A stretch of DNA of 43,091 nucleotides, from assembly GCA_905236165.1 (NCBI GenBank), contig CAJOOC010000102.1, positions 1-43,091 on the forward strand, read 5' to 3'. This DNA is from an uncultured Prevotella sp. GTDB taxonomy: Bacteria; Bacteroidota; Bacteroidia; Bacteroidales; Bacteroidaceae. The position numbers and the translations under genes were made by a program. The notes beneath the pieces are model-generated. The model searched no databases and was not told where the DNA came from. It saw only the letters and a program-made list of their open reading frames with translations. Below, in pieces: positions 32,001 to 40,615 of this stretch; positions within the stretch are counted from its first letter, which is position 1, and the number at the start of each line of letters is the position of its first letter.

Positions 32001-32684
32001 TGTCAGCGCTATCAAGGCATCACCAATGCAGCTAATCCGCACGTCATCAATGCCGTCAAGGCAACACGCGGACAGGTGCTGGCCTACAACGGCGAGATAT
32101 GCGACGCACGCTTCTCAAAATGCTGCGGAGGAATAACCGAGGAGTATCAGTATTGCTGGGAGAATATCTCCAAGCCTTACCTCGTCTCAGTTCACGACCC
32201 TTATTGCAACACTCAGGACAAGAAGATACTATCCGACATCCTCAACGACTACGACCAGGAGACGACAGACTTCCACGACTGGCTCGTCACTTACACCCAG
32301 GAGGAGCTCTCCGCCCTCATCAGCAAGAACATGAAGATGGACTTCGGGCGCATCAAGGCGCTGGAGCCATTGGAGAAAGGCAAGAGCGGACGTATCTCCC
32401 TGCTCAGGATTGTAGGCGAAAAGTGCACCTTCACCATCGGTAAGGAGCTGGAGATACGCAAGGTGCTCAGCGAGACCCACCTGTACAGCTCCGCCTTCAA
32501 CGTTGCAACGCCAAAGACCGATGCCGACGGTTACCCACTGCGATTCATCCTCAACGGACGCGGATGGGGACACGGCGTGGGACTGTGCCAGATAGGCGCC
32601 GCAGTAATGGGAGCGAAAGGCATACCTTACAACGATATCCTGTCACATTACTACACCGGTGTAACAATCGAAAAAGTGTGGTAA
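29064..32684 (+). CDS. Multidomain glycosyltransferase / GalT-like (DUF4922-type) / SpoIID protein
   Basis: A 1206-aa protein with no signal peptide visible. Residues about 1-200 look like a partial GT-A fold ([28 protein letters not shown]). About 208-430 is a family 2 glycosyltransferase: [22 protein letters not shown] and metal-binding DSDD at 302-305. About 515-780 resembles DUF4922 and the GalT/Apa2 branch of the HIT superfamily: a Cys pair CFLC at 522-525, GPKCGAS, and HMHLQ at 601-605, matching the HxHxQ catalytic motif and the Zn-type CxxC. About 880-1205 is SpoIID/Lyt[21 protein letters not shown] with putative catalytic Glu912, CCGGITEE at 1020, [13 protein letters not shown] with His1170, and HYYTGV. 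The reading frame is uninterrupted. SpoIID domains cut glycan strands, usually outside the cytoplasm, so co-location with a nucleotide-sugar enzyme is puzzling. The function is unknown. Confidence 0.85.
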   Translation: MIQNIEIFYPCPNGGGMASTDSLCEIADAAKTEYIFISTKNTPVTLGQRATERLLRVAQETEALMVYADHYSMTDGKREQHPVIDYQEGAIRDDFDFGQLLFVKTSTLRDFVKQQKTDYAYAGLYALRLYIQRCGTIFHLNEYLYTEEEHDTRKSGEKQFDYVNPKNRSVQMEMEHAATYHLEQIGAKVDTTTRLEPDFGEEQFDVEASVVIPVFNREKTIADAVRSALAQKAKFRYNVIVVDNHSTDNTTSILQQLVQEETENGTNRLIHLIPQRTDLGIGGCWNEAINSDHCGRFAVQLDSDDLYSGSDTLQKVVDAFYRQKAAMVIGAYRMCDFELNTLPPGIIDHREWTDENGPNNALRINGLGAPRAFFTPLIREIGFPNTSYGEDYALGLAFSRSFRIGRIYEEVYLCRRWGGNSDAALSIEKVNANNIYKDRLRTMEIHARKLMHEGKMPPMESDSLTRFFNRQLERWDDAHQRYNDLQKVQIRQLGELKAQFNPARIVSTGAHIDKASLTKRACFLCQVNRPDKQLKKQIDSDFEILVNPYPILPQHFTIPLLEHKPQSIFNYFEEIRRILRKHSNLMVFYNGPKCGASAPDHMHLQAGTSGIVPIQTDWQRLVRTMQPIEENNEGESISLMTDYVCPVFVIRTTHSETERRYFRRLYRAMVNGADEPMMNIVAWQHDGEYTTLVFPRKKHRPACYPDGSNQGSDTLMISPGAIDMAGLIITPREEDFNKLDARRAADILAEVSVSKEEAEQIAALFKEDLPHKAKETVKRLKRFDSMPDVKVGIVSATQLTFTLNGDYTAKGEEITGKQTVSISEGTILWRGTQYQELIFRPQQKQQQNANTDAATTPSFTIEDVTIGINFHWERQQRQTFIGALRLVPEENKICAINELPVERYLESVISSEMAATSSLELLKAHAVISRSWLLSQIERRKRLNEASNSFFSFVKKDDMLIRWYDREDHTIFDVCADDHCQRYQGITNAANPHVINAVKATRGQVLAYNGEICDARFSKCCGGITEEYQYCWENISKPYLVSVHDPYCNTQDKKILSDILNDYDQETTDFHDWLVTYTQEELSALISKNMKMDFGRIKALEPLEKGKSGRISLLRIVGEKCTFTIGKELEIRKVLSETHLYSSAFNVATPKTDADGYPLRFILNGRGWGHGVGLCQIGAAVMGAKGIPYNDILSHYYTGVTIEKVW

Positions 32685-32706
32685 TCAGCACTTTTTTGCA
32701 AAAATA

Positions 32707-32738
32707 TTTGGTCATTTCGAGAAAAAGTAGTACCTTTG
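32707..32738 (+). promoter_or_regulatory. Promoter of rpsO leader
   Basis: TTTG (32707-32710), 20 nt, TACCTTTG (32731-32738). Transcription would start near 32745, giving a leader of about 148 nt. Confidence 0.82.
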
Positions 32739-32744
32739 CACCCG

Positions 32745-32892
32745 CAAAATCGGAGGGGTGTCGCCGATGCCCCGAAAAAGCATGCTGCATTCGATGATGT
32801 CGTGACGGCTATAGTGACTGGGCCACACACCCATCAGAAGGATGTAATAGTAAAAACAGTTTTACTACACAGTCACACCACAAAACAAAGAA
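32745..32892 (+). promoter_or_regulatory. Structured rpsO leader, candidate S15 autoregulatory RNA
   Basis: Two structured parts are visible. A hairpin at 32755-32773 pairs GGGGTGTC with GATGCCCC, with tandem U-G/G-U pairs next to G-C pairs. A three-helix arrangement follows: outer stem GTGACTG (32814-32820) with CAGTCAC (32870-32876), enclosing CATC/GATG (32832-32844) and TAGTAAAA/TTTTACTA (32848-32867). S15 binds three-way junctions or G-U/G-C motifs in the rpsO leaders of several phyla; that link here is inference. Confidence 0.5.
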
Positions 32893-33162
32893 ATGTATTT
32901 AGACAGTTCAAAGAAGACAGAGCTCTTCGGCCAGTATGGCAAGTCTGCTACTGACACAGGTTCTGCTGAGAGCCAGATTGCACTCTTCACCTTCCGCATC
33001 AAGCACCTCACAGAGCACCTGAAGGCCAACCACAAAGACTACAAGACAGCACGTTCACTCACCAAGCTCGTAGGAAAGCGTCGCTCTCTGCTTGACTATC
33101 TTTATGATCGTGACATCAATCGTTATCGCGCTATCGTAAAGGCTCTCGGTCTGCGTAAGTAA
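32893..33162 (+). CDS. rpsO: 30S ribosomal protein S15
   Basis: An 89-aa S15 that binds 16S rRNA at the helix 20-21-22 junction early in 30S assembly. DTGSAESQIALFTFRIKHLTEHLK and HKDYKTARSLTKLVGKRRSLLDYL are invariant family blocks, and the length is exact. Monocistronic: its own promoter and leader upstream, a terminator at 33221-33258 downstream. Confidence 0.98.
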   Translation: MYLDSSKKTELFGQYGKSATDTGSAESQIALFTFRIKHLTEHLKANHKDYKTARSLTKLVGKRRSLLDYLYDRDINRYRAIVKALGLRK

Positions 33163-33220
33163 AAAGCGTAACAACAGACCCTCCCCACTATGGCAGCAGC
33201 GGGAGAAATAACAATCATAA

Positions 33221-33258
33221 ATCCCGCAGAAGCTACGGCTCTTGCGGGATTTAATTTT
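33221..33258 (+). terminator. Terminator of rpsO
   Basis: AAATCCCGCA (33221-33230) pairs with TGCGGGATTT (33243-33252), followed by AATTTTATT. It lies only 14-20 nt before the metK ATG, so metK expression either comes from read-through of this hairpin or from a promoter I do not see. Confidence 0.82.
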
Positions 33259-33271
33259 ATTCCACCATTAC

Positions 33272-34564
33272 ATGTATCTCTTCACATCAGAATCAGTCTC
33301 CGAAGGCCATCCAGACAAGGTGGCCGACCAGATTAGCGATGCCCTGCTCGACCAGTTCCTGGCATACGACAGCAAGGCACATTGCGCCATAGAGTCATTC
33401 GTCACCACAGGACAGGTAGTGCTCATGGGCGAAGTGACGTCAGAGGCCTACATCGACCTTCAGACCATAGCGCGCAAGACCATCAACCGTATCGGCTACA
33501 CCAAGTCTGAGTATCAGTTTGACGGTAACTCCTGCGGCATCCTCTCTGCCATCCATGAACAGAGCGGCGACATCAACCGCGGTGTCTCACGCGCCATCGA
33601 CGAAGAGCAGGGGGCAGGAGACCAGGGAATGATGTTCGGTTATGCCACCAATGAGACAGACCGCTACATCCCCGTGACCCTCGACCTTGCACATCTCATC
33701 ATGAAAACTCTTGCCGAGATACGCAAGGAAGGCAAGGTGATGACTTATCTGCGTCCCGATGCAAAGAGTCAGGTGACGGTGGAATATAGCGACGACGGCA
33801 TACCACAGGCCATCAACACCATCGTCGTATCCACACAGCACGATGACTTCATCCGGCCCACCGACGACAGCGCTGAAGCCCAGCAGGCTGCTGACGACAA
33901 GATGCTCGCACAAATCAGAGCCGACGTCCTTAACATACTGCTGCCACGCGTCAAATCTATTCTGAACGACGAGAAGACCCTCGCACTCTTCCGTGATGAC
34001 ATCAAGGTGCTCGTCAACCCCACCGGAAAGTTCGTCATTGGAGGACCTCACGGCGATACCGGCCTTACCGGGCGCAAAATCATCGTTGACACCTATGGTG
34101 GTCGCGGCGCACACGGAGGCGGTGCCTTCTCAGGCAAAGACCCCTCGAAGGTAGACCGCTCGGCTGCCTATGCAGCACGTCACGTGGCAAAGAACCTCGT
34201 GGCAGCAGGAGTATGCGACGAGGCTCTCGTACAACTATCATACGCCATAGGAGTAGCAGAGCCCGTCAGCGTATATGTCAACACCTTCGGAAAGAGCCAC
34301 GTCAACATTACAGACGGCGAGATAGCCCAGAAGCTGACACAGCTCATCGACTTCCGCCCCAAGGCTATAGAACACTCCCTGAAACTTAGGCAGCCCATAT
34401 ACCTTGAGACAGCCGCCTACGGACACATGGGACGAATGCCCAAGACCGTGAAGAAGGTGTTCACCTCTCTCTATCATGAGACAAAAGAGATGGAAGTGGA
34501 GCTGTTCACCTGGGAGAAGCTCGACCTCGTGGAGACATTCCAGAAGGCCTTCATCAAAGAATAA
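33272..34564 (+). CDS. metK: S-adenosylmethionine synthetase
   Basis: A 430-aa methionine adenosyltransferase forming SAM from ATP and methionine. [58 protein letters not shown] and [19 protein letters not shown] are diagnostic, and the length is slightly above the E. coli enzyme, as usual for this phylum. MYLFTSES at 33272 is chosen; the track start at 33242 is a TTG inside the rpsO terminator stem. The SAM produced would serve, among others, the O-methyltransferase in this window. No SAM riboswitch is recognisable upstream. Confidence 0.97.
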   Translation: MYLFTSESVSEGHPDKVADQISDALLDQFLAYDSKAHCAIESFVTTGQVVLMGEVTSEAYIDLQTIARKTINRIGYTKSEYQFDGNSCGILSAIHEQSGDINRGVSRAIDEEQGAGDQGMMFGYATNETDRYIPVTLDLAHLIMKTLAEIRKEGKVMTYLRPDAKSQVTVEYSDDGIPQAINTIVVSTQHDDFIRPTDDSAEAQQAADDKMLAQIRADVLNILLPRVKSILNDEKTLALFRDDIKVLVNPTGKFVIGGPHGDTGLTGRKIIVDTYGGRGAHGGGAFSGKDPSKVDRSAAYAARHVAKNLVAAGVCDEALVQLSYAIGVAEPVSVYVNTFGKSHVNITDGEIAQKLTQLIDFRPKAIEHSLKLRQPIYLETAAYGHMGRMPKTVKKVFTSLYHETKEMEVELFTWEKLDLVETFQKAFIKE

Positions 34565-34636
34565 TACGCACAACGGACTCCGAACAGGCTCGCATGAGCC
34601 CACGACTCTCGGAGCACAAGAAACAGTACTTGGCAA

Positions 34637-35500
34637 ATGGCAAACGGTACTTGGTCTGACTCACTCCTGTATAACGACACTTACGTAGCACATTCCGGCC
34701 ACTACCACCCCGAGGTGTCAGGAGCGCGCAACGGTGAGGCAGGCATACCCGTGAACACGTCAATGCATACCGACAGCATTATCCTCACGGCGCTGTTCTT
34801 CTGCGTGCTCGTCACCATTGCCACCGTGCGCAAGTCGTGGCGCTACACACGCTACATGCTCTTCAACATCTGGCATACGGTGCGCGGCGATGCCTACGAC
34901 CTGCGAGAGTCTATCAAGCAGGAGCGCCACCACTGGCCACTGTTGATCATTACGCTCATCATGGTAGCCACAGTGACATACATCGGCCTACACACCTATA
35001 TGCATTGGGATGCCGGCACGCTGTATGACTACGACGAGCAATGCATCACCATAGGTGAAGCTAAGATATTCATGCCAAACGTAATGCGCTACACAGCCAT
35101 ACTGCTTCTGCTTGCACTATGGCGGGGATTCTTCTACCTACTGCAGCATGCGGTGAACAGGTTCATCTTCAGCAGGGACAACAGAAGGATATGGAACATC
35201 ACCATGCGCTTCCTGTTCGCCATGCAGGGCATATTGATACTGCCCATAGTCATTGTGCACTACCTCTTCGGAGCATCTACTTTAGTATCAGTAGCATACA
35301 CTGTTTTTATTCTCATACTGACAAGATTTAACAGGTTTATTAGGACTTATTCCATCTTTTTTGGGAAAAAGAGGCAGATTTTCAGGTATTTTTTGTACCT
35401 TTGCGCCTTTGAAATACTCCCTTTGGCAATATTGGCAGGCTTAATGACTATCATTAGCCCTATAAGCCACAACATAATTACTCTAGCAGTAACACAATAA
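34637..35500 (+). CDS. DUF4271 family membrane protein
   Basis: A 287-aa integral membrane protein with a soluble N-terminal stretch (about 1-45) and about six to seven predicted helices (for example LTALFFCVLVTIATV, LLIITLIMVATVTYIGL and LRFLF... to ISPISH at the C-terminus). Composition and position immediately upstream of the uroporphyrinogen-III synthase gene fit the DUF4271 family of Bacteroidota. Function unknown. The gene context (hemD, rnpA, yidD) is the usual one. A TACCTTTG sequence inside its 3' end (near 35396) could be an internal promoter for hemD. Confidence 0.78.
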   Translation: MANGTWSDSLLYNDTYVAHSGHYHPEVSGARNGEAGIPVNTSMHTDSIILTALFFCVLVTIATVRKSWRYTRYMLFNIWHTVRGDAYDLRESIKQERHHWPLLIITLIMVATVTYIGLHTYMHWDAGTLYDYDEQCITIGEAKIFMPNVMRYTAILLLLALWRGFFYLLQHAVNRFIFSRDNRRIWNITMRFLFAMQGILILPIVIVHYLFGASTLVSVAYTVFILILTRFNRFIRTYSIFFGKKRQIFRYFLYLCAFEILPLAILAGLMTIISPISHNIITLAVTQ

Positions 35501-35538
35501 CATAAACTCAAACAAAGAGCACATTCAGGACACCAACG

Positions 35539-36288
35539 ATGGTAAAAAAGATTTTGATTTCCCAGCCCAAGCCCTCAAGTGACAAATCACCTTACTACGA
35601 TATCGCACGCGATTTCAATGTAGAGCTGGTCTTCCGTCCTTTCATCAAGGTAGAAGGTATGACGCAGCAGGAGTTTCGAAAGCAGAAGGTAGACATAACC
35701 AAATACACCGCCATAGTGTTCACGTCACGTCATGCCATCGACCACTTCTTCCAGCTTGCCAAAGACATGCGCATCACTATGCCCGAGACAACAAAGTATT
35801 TCTGCGTCACTGAGACCATAGCGCACTATATACAGAAGTATGCACCATATCGCAAGCGCAAAGTGTTCTTCGGAGAGACTGGCAAGGTTGACGACCTCAT
35901 ACCTGCTATGGTGAAACACAAGTCTGAGAAATATCTGGTGCCATTGAGCAACGTCTCTTCCGACACCATCTCAAAGATGCTTGATGCCAAGGGACTGACC
36001 CACACCGAGTGTGTCATGTATCGCACCGTAAGCAACGACTTCACACCTGAAGAGGTAAAGTCCTTCGACTATGATATGGCCCTCTTCTTCTCTCCCGCAG
36101 GCATCAAGGCACTTGTGGAGAACTTCCCCGACATGAAGGCCGGCGACATCATGATAGGCACCTTCGGACCATCCACCGCAAAGGCCGTGAAAGAAGCCAA
36201 CCTTCAGTTGGACCTGGAGGCACCTACCGATCGCTACCCATCGATGACAGGAGCATTGCGACACTTCCTGCAGGAGATGGAAGACTAA
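35539..36288 (+). CDS. hemD: Uroporphyrinogen-III synthase family protein
   Basis: A 249-aa HemD-like protein of two Rossmann-type halves. Recognisable segments are KILISQPKPSSDKSPYYDIA, the YTAIVFTSRHAIDHFF motif, KYLVPLSNVSSDTISKML, and FFSPAGIKALVENFPD with TFGPSTAKAVKEA near the C-terminus. It would cyclise hydroxymethylbilane to uroporphyrinogen III in tetrapyrrole synthesis. Many Bacteroidales lack complete haem synthesis, so the in vivo role is less certain. It follows DUF4271 by 38 nt and precedes rnpA. Confidence 0.85.
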   Translation: MVKKILISQPKPSSDKSPYYDIARDFNVELVFRPFIKVEGMTQQEFRKQKVDITKYTAIVFTSRHAIDHFFQLAKDMRITMPETTKYFCVTETIAHYIQKYAPYRKRKVFFGETGKVDDLIPAMVKHKSEKYLVPLSNVSSDTISKMLDAKGLTHTECVMYRTVSNDFTPEEVKSFDYDMALFFSPAGIKALVENFPDMKAGDIMIGTFGPSTAKAVKEANLQLDLEAPTDRYPSMTGALRHFLQEMED

Positions 36289-36380
36289 ATACAGGATAAA
36301 GCCTAATGCTCAACCCCGAACGAGGCGACTATGAGACGCTTGCCGTTTCAAGGAGCATCCTGAGCGGGTCTACGAAGTTA

Positions 36381-36773
36381 ATGCTGAAAGCTGAAAAGAT
36401 GATTAAAGACCAACGTTTCCCAAAGTCACAGCGTCTGTGCCACACCAAGCTCATCGAACAGCTCTTTGAGCCTGCAGGCAGCAAATCGTTCACAGCCTTT
36501 CCGCTAAGGGCGGTATTCAGGGCTGTCGACAGTGACGAGACACAGGTGCTCATCTCCGTACCCAAGCGGCTCTTCAAACACGCTGTGGACCGCAACAAGG
36601 CAAAGCGACTCATCAGGGAGGCCTACCGCACCAATAAAGACCTACTGCCGGCAACGCCTCATATGCACATCGCATTCCTGTGGCTGGACAACAAGCACCA
36701 TCCATCCCACGTCATCATTGCTAAAACAAAAAACCTATTGCACAGAATGGCCGAGACATGCACAAAATCCTGA
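36381..36773 (+). CDS. rnpA: Ribonuclease P protein component
   Basis: About 130 aa. The RnpA fold is indicated by [20 protein letters not shown]-like N-terminus, [26 protein letters not shown] (the RNR signature) and [12 protein letters not shown]. It assists the RNase P RNA in tRNA 5' processing. The track start at 36306 adds 25 residues with no family match; 36381 (MLKAEKM) or 36399 (MIKDQ) is more likely. Its end overlaps yidD by 16 nt, suggesting translational coupling. Confidence 0.9.
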   Translation: MLKAEKMIKDQRFPKSQRLCHTKLIEQLFEPAGSKSFTAFPLRAVFRAVDSDETQVLISVPKRLFKHAVDRNKAKRLIREAYRTNKDLLPATPHMHIAFLWLDNKHHPSHVIIAKTKNLLHRMAETCTKS

Positions 36774-36979
36774 GCGCACCACTGTTGGCGCTCATCATCT
36801 TCTATCAGCGCTGCATCAGTCCCTTCACACCGCCATCATGCCGCTTTACGCCGACATGCTCGCAGTATGCGAAGGAAGCATTAATAAAATACGGCCCCAT
36901 AAAAGGACTATGGCTCGCAATCAAACGCATATGCCGATGCCACCCTTGGGGAGGCTCAGGCTATGACCCAGTGCCGTAG
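36758..36979 (+). CDS. yidD: Membrane protein insertion efficiency factor YidD
   Basis: A complete 73-aa YidD. An amphipathic N-terminal helix ([20 protein letters not shown]) is followed by the Cys motif [16 protein letters not shown] and the terminal [17 protein letters not shown], all invariant. It aids YidC-dependent insertion of inner-membrane proteins. It overlaps rnpA by 16 nt, the widely conserved rnpA-yidD arrangement. A composite repeat begins 2 nt after its stop. Confidence 0.96.
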   Translation: MHKILSAPLLALIIFYQRCISPFTPPSCRFTPTCSQYAKEALIKYGPIKGLWLAIKRICRCHPWGGSGYDPVP

Positions 36980-36980
36980 G

Positions 36981-37072
36981 AAGTGAAGAGTGAAAAGTGA
37001 AAAGTGAAGTATCGGCTTCACCGGAGCTCATGCCGGAAGGCTAATTCGTTAATTCGTTAATTTGTTAATTCG
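36981..37072 (+). repeat. Composite intergenic repeat plus TTAATTCG tract before tyrS
   Basis: The modules in order are AAGTGAAGAGTGAAAAGTGA, then TATCGGCTTCACCGGAGCTC, ATGCCGGAAGG, and the 8-nt tract TAATTCGTTAATTCGTTAAT (37042-37072) ending 6 nt before the tyrS ATG. It fills the whole yidD-tyrS spacer. Confidence 0.85.
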
Positions 37073-37078
37073 ACATAT

Positions 37079-38377
37079 ATGAAGAATTTCATTGAAGAAC
37101 TAAAATGGCGCGGAATGCTCGCGCAGATTATGCCTGGAGCAGAAGAGTTGCTTCAGAAAGAAATGGTTACAGCCTACCTGGGCACCGACCCTACGGCTGA
37201 CTCCCTACACATCGGACACCTTTGCGGCATCATGATGCTGCGCCATCTGCAGCATTGCGGACATAAGCCCATCATCCTCGTCGGTGGTGCCACAGGTATG
37301 ATTGGCGACCCATCAGGCAAGTCACAGGAACGCAACCTGCTCGATGCCGAGACACTCTACCACAACCAGGAGTGCATCAAGGCACAGGTGGCTAAATTCC
37401 TCGACTTCGAAAGCAAGGAGCCCAATGCAGCCGAGATGGTCAACAACTACGACTGGATGAAAGATTTCACCTTCCTCGACTTCGCACGCACTGTAGGCAA
37501 ACACATCACAGTAAACTATATGATGGCAAAAGACTCCGTACAGCAGCGTCTTAACGGCACAGCTCGTGACGGACTCTCTTTCACAGAATTCACATACCAG
37601 CTGCTGCAGGGCTATGACTTCCTGCACCTCTACCAGACCAAGAACTGTAAGATGCAGCTGGGCGGCAACGACCAGTGGGGCAACATGACTACCGGCACAG
37701 AGCTCATTCGCCGCACCTTGGGCAACGACCAGGAGGCTTATGCCCTCACCTGTCCTCTCATCACAAAGGCCGACGGAAAGAAGTTCGGCAAGACTGAGAG
37801 CGGCAACATCTGGCTCGACCCTAAGCGCACATCTCCATATAAGTTCTATCAGTTCTGGCTCAACGTCTCCGACGATGATGCGGAGAAGTACATCAAGATC
37901 TTCACCAGCCTCGACAAAGCAACCATCGACGACCTTGTAGAGGAACACCAGCAAGACCCGGGCCGACGCATCCTGCAGAAGCGCCTGGCAGAAGAGGTGA
38001 CAGTACTCGTTCACGGACAGGACAACCTCAACACCGCTATCGAGGCCAGCGGCATCCTCTTCGGAAAGTCTACAAAGGAAAGCCTTGAGAAACTCGACGA
38101 GCAGACATTCCTTGATGTCTTCGACGGCGTAGAGACATTCACACTCCCTGCCGACCAGCTCGGACAGCCAGCAATTGAGCTGCTGACGCGTGAGGACGTG
38201 AAGGTGTTCCCATCCAAGGGCGAGATGCGCAAGATGGTACAGGGCGGCGGCGTCTCCATCAACAAAGAGAAGCTCACCGACCAGAACCGCCCACTCACAG
38301 AGGCAGACCTCCTCGGCGGCAAATATATCCTTGCGCAGAAAGGCAAGAAGAACTACTACCTCATCAGCGTTAAGTGA
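37079..38377 (+). CDS. tyrS: Tyrosyl-tRNA synthetase
   Basis: A 432-aa class I tyrosyl-tRNA synthetase. The HIGH motif appears as HIGHLCG (about 48-54), tyrosine-binding [24 protein letters not shown], the KMSKS-type loop [10 protein letters not shown], and a C-terminal S4 RNA-binding domain ([20 protein letters not shown]). Full length and intact. The last Lys codon and the TGA stop coincide with the first bases of the next AAGTGAAGAGTGAA repeat. Confidence 0.97.
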   Translation: MKNFIEELKWRGMLAQIMPGAEELLQKEMVTAYLGTDPTADSLHIGHLCGIMMLRHLQHCGHKPIILVGGATGMIGDPSGKSQERNLLDAETLYHNQECIKAQVAKFLDFESKEPNAAEMVNNYDWMKDFTFLDFARTVGKHITVNYMMAKDSVQQRLNGTARDGLSFTEFTYQLLQGYDFLHLYQTKNCKMQLGGNDQWGNMTTGTELIRRTLGNDQEAYALTCPLITKADGKKFGKTESGNIWLDPKRTSPYKFYQFWLNVSDDDAEKYIKIFTSLDKATIDDLVEEHQQDPGRRILQKRLAEEVTVLVHGQDNLNTAIEASGILFGKSTKESLEKLDEQTFLDVFDGVETFTLPADQLGQPAIELLTREDVKVFPSKGEMRKMVQGGGVSINKEKLTDQNRPLTEADLLGGKYILAQKGKKNYYLISVK

Positions 38378-38508
38378 AGAGTGAAAAGTGAATAGTGAAG
38401 AATCGGCTTCGCCGGAGCTCTCTCTCCTATGGGGAGGGCTGGGGTGGGGCCTTAATTCGTTAATTTGCTAATTCGTTATTTGTTAATTCGAATCGTTTTG
38501 TTAATTCG
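38372..38508 (+). repeat. Composite intergenic repeat spanning tyrS stop to FNT gene start
   Basis: In order: AAGTGAAGAGTGAAAAGTGA containing the tyrS stop, GAATCGGCTTCGCCGGAGCT, CTCTCCTATGGGGAGGGC with TGGGGTGGGG, then TTAATTCG-type units to 38508. The reading frame of the next gene is open within the last units, with TTG codons available at 38465 and 38498. Confidence 0.85.
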
Positions 38509-39097
38509 CAACACCCTACCCCTGTCCATCCTGGCAGGCATCTGCATCTCAATAGGATGCGTCGTGAACCTCAGAACAGGTGGTGTGGCCGGAGCCGTAC
38601 TCTTCGCCTTCGGCCTCACCACCGTAGTATATTATGGTCTGAAGCTTTATACGGGCACAGCGGGCTTCATACGCCGTAAGGGCGACTGGTCTATGCTACT
38701 CACCGTGCTGGGCGGCAATATCCTCGGATGCCTGCTCACAGCATGGCTCATAGCCTACGCACAGCCCGACTGCATAGAGCCTGCATCAAAGATTCTGGCA
38801 GGACGAATAGAGAAGGGGCCATGGGCTTGCGCCCTGCTTGCCGTAGGATGCGGATTCATCATGACAACGGCGGTAGAGTTTGCAAGAAAAGACAAGATGC
38901 TGCCACTACTGCTGGGAGTACCCGTCTTCATCCTGTGCGGCTTCACCCACTCCATAGCTGACGCCTTTTATTTCCTCGTCTCCCCCAAGGAGCTATTGCT
39001 TCAGCCGGAGGTGATGGTGATATACGTCAGTGAGGTGCTCGGAAACTTCGTAGGCTGCAACCTGTACCGCTGGACCACATTGTCTGTCCAGCGTTAA
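38498..39097 (+). CDS. Formate/nitrite transporter (FNT) family channel, probable TTG start
   Basis: A membrane protein of about 199 aa with six predicted helices. Family landmarks are visible: LAGICISIG, GAVLFAFGLTTVVYYGLKLYTG, GNILGCLL, CGFTHSIADAFYF, aligning with the pore His of FocA (GFEHSIAN), and a final GNFVGCNLYR. It is shorter than FocA (about 285 aa), mainly through a trimmed N-terminus and loops. It probably moves formate or another small anion. No ATG exists near the 5' end; the N-terminal residues are encoded by the repeat tract. TTG at 38498 (LIRNTLPLS) is the best guess, 38465 the alternative. Confidence 0.8.
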   Translation: MLIRNTLPLSILAGICISIGCVVNLRTGGVAGAVLFAFGLTTVVYYGLKLYTGTAGFIRRKGDWSMLLTVLGGNILGCLLTAWLIAYAQPDCIEPASKILAGRIEKGPWACALLAVGCGFIMTTAVEFARKDKMLPLLLGVPVFILCGFTHSIADAFYFLVSPKELLLQPEVMVIYVSEVLGNFVGCNLYRWTTLSVQR

Positions 39098-39105
39098 GGC
39101 AGGTA

Positions 39106-40566
39106 TTAATCTAACCCACATAACTCCTTACCACCGACAAACAGCCGATGTCCGTTGCTCTTGATACGCGAAGTGTCGCCCTTCAACGATGTGACGTAAG
39201 AGTCGGCTGAGAGGCTCCATGTGCAGTCATCGCCAATAATCACATTTACCGTTCCCGTCTCCGTTGACACGCTCTCGCCTGCTGCATTGGTGATACTGCC
39301 GCTGACAGAGCCATTGAAGGTAGAACCGTCGGCCAGGGTCAGTGTCAGCTCAGAGTCGCTGCCCACAAGTACAGCACCCTCTAACAGCTGTCGGCTCGCA
39401 TTGAGCGTAGCCTTGTTGCTGGCTCCCTGCCACCCGTCAGCACATACCGACAGCAGCACACCCTCCTCATCATCGTTCGTCAGTTTCACTCCATTAAGCA
39501 TGATGATAGCATTCGTGTTGGTAACATGAAAAAGATGTCCCTTTCTGTTGGTCAGCGAACCGCCATTCATCGTGAAGTGAGAATTGCCGCTGTCTGCATC
39601 GCCTGAGAACGACTGGTATATCATGATGGCATCCAGGAACTGAGCATGCCCGTTGCGACGCGTATTGCTCACTGTCATCTCGCAGTTGTTCAGCGTGATG
39701 CTGTTCTTGCCCTCTATGCACACGCCCTCTGACATATTCGAGGTAAGCATGGCATCCGTTACCGTCACATCGGCTGTGGAATAGATAACGGGTGAACCCA
39801 GGCCGTTACTGGTATAGCTACCACCTTCTACTGTCACTACGCCGCCACCACGGTCGGTGCGAATAGGAGCCGATGACCTGCCGCTGGTGTTCACTGTCAG
39901 GTTCCTGGCCTCCATCATGCCACCGCCGGTAGTCATGATGCCGCCAGAGCCGTCACCAGTAGTGGTAATCTTGGTATCCTCGATGATAACCGTAGTACCG
40001 TCACCTTCGCCGCCGTTACGACCGCCGTTGCCGCCGTAGGAGAATACGCCGTTGGCACCTGTGCCGTTGCTGGTGATCGTACCGCCACTGATGGTCGTGG
40101 TGCTGCCGCCCTTTACCAACACCGCTGCATTAACACCATAGAAGCTACAGTTATCGCCGCCATCCGAGCTGCCTGTCTTGCTGACAGCAGGCTGTAACAC
40201 TTTCACCGCCTCCTTAGTGGAAATAAGCAGGGCACACTCATCTGCCTTATCGCTCTGATATGCCTTTCCGGTTTCGGTAGTGGCAGCAGTCACCTCGGTA
40301 GCTCCGGCATATTTCACATCCTTGCTGCGTGAGCCCGGACGGCCAGGCATACCGCCAGGCATGTCGCCCATAGGAGGACGCTTGCCCCTTGGTGGGCGCT
40401 GACCCTGGGGACGCTCTCCCTTTGAAAACTCCTTATGAGGGCCTTCAACCTGTGGCATCTCTACGAAGTCATTGTCACGCTGAGGTATTTCCTCCTGTGC
40501 CAGCATCGAAGCCGACACAAAAAACATACTGATAATAATCAAAACAAATTTACTCATTGTTGTCAT
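39106..40566 (-). CDS. Secreted beta-helix (adhesin-like) protein
   Basis: A 486-aa exported protein: signal peptide ending ASMLAQ, a Pro/Gly/Arg-rich linker (about 40-80, RPQGQRPPRGKRPPMG), then about 380 residues of short beta repeats rich in Gly, Thr, Ser and Asn (TTTISGGTITSNGTGANG, VVTVEGGSYTSNGLGSP), suggesting a right-handed parallel beta-helix. There is no recognised catalytic motif and no C-terminal sorting domain that I can identify. Similar proteins are annotated as carbohydrate-binding or hypothetical exported proteins. It faces the FNT gene with only 8 nt between stops and has its own promoter. Confidence 0.7.
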   Translation of the reverse strand: MTTMSKFVLIIISMFFVSASMLAQEEIPQRDNDFVEMPQVEGPHKEFSKGERPQGQRPPRGKRPPMGDMPGGMPGRPGSRSKDVKYAGATEVTAATTETGKAYQSDKADECALLISTKEAVKVLQPAVSKTGSSDGGDNCSFYGVNAAVLVKGGSTTTISGGTITSNGTGANGVFSYGGNGGRNGGEGDGTTVIIEDTKITTTGDGSGGIMTTGGGMMEARNLTVNTSGRSSAPIRTDRGGGVVTVEGGSYTSNGLGSPVIYSTADVTVTDAMLTSNMSEGVCIEGKNSITLNNCEMTVSNTRRNGHAQFLDAIMIYQSFSGDADSGNSHFTMNGGSLTNRKGHLFHVTNTNAIIMLNGVKLTNDDEEGVLLSVCADGWQGASNKATLNASRQLLEGAVLVGSDSELTLTLADGSTFNGSVSGSITNAAGESVSTETGTVNVIIGDDCTWSLSADSYVTSLKGDTSRIKSNGHRLFVGGKELCGLD

Positions 40567-40615
40567 CTCTTCTAAGGTAGGTTCTATTAATTCCTGCTAT
40601 TCTTTATAACAACTG

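Noticed and set aside
33163-33271. SAM riboswitch before metK
   Set aside because: The only structure is a terminator hairpin for rpsO; no SAM-I, II or other recognisable aptamer pattern fits in the short spacer.
38452-38508. Regular repeat tracts as a possible CRISPR array
   Set aside because: Units are 8 nt with no unique spacers and no cas genes are present; they are simple tandem repeats at gene starts.
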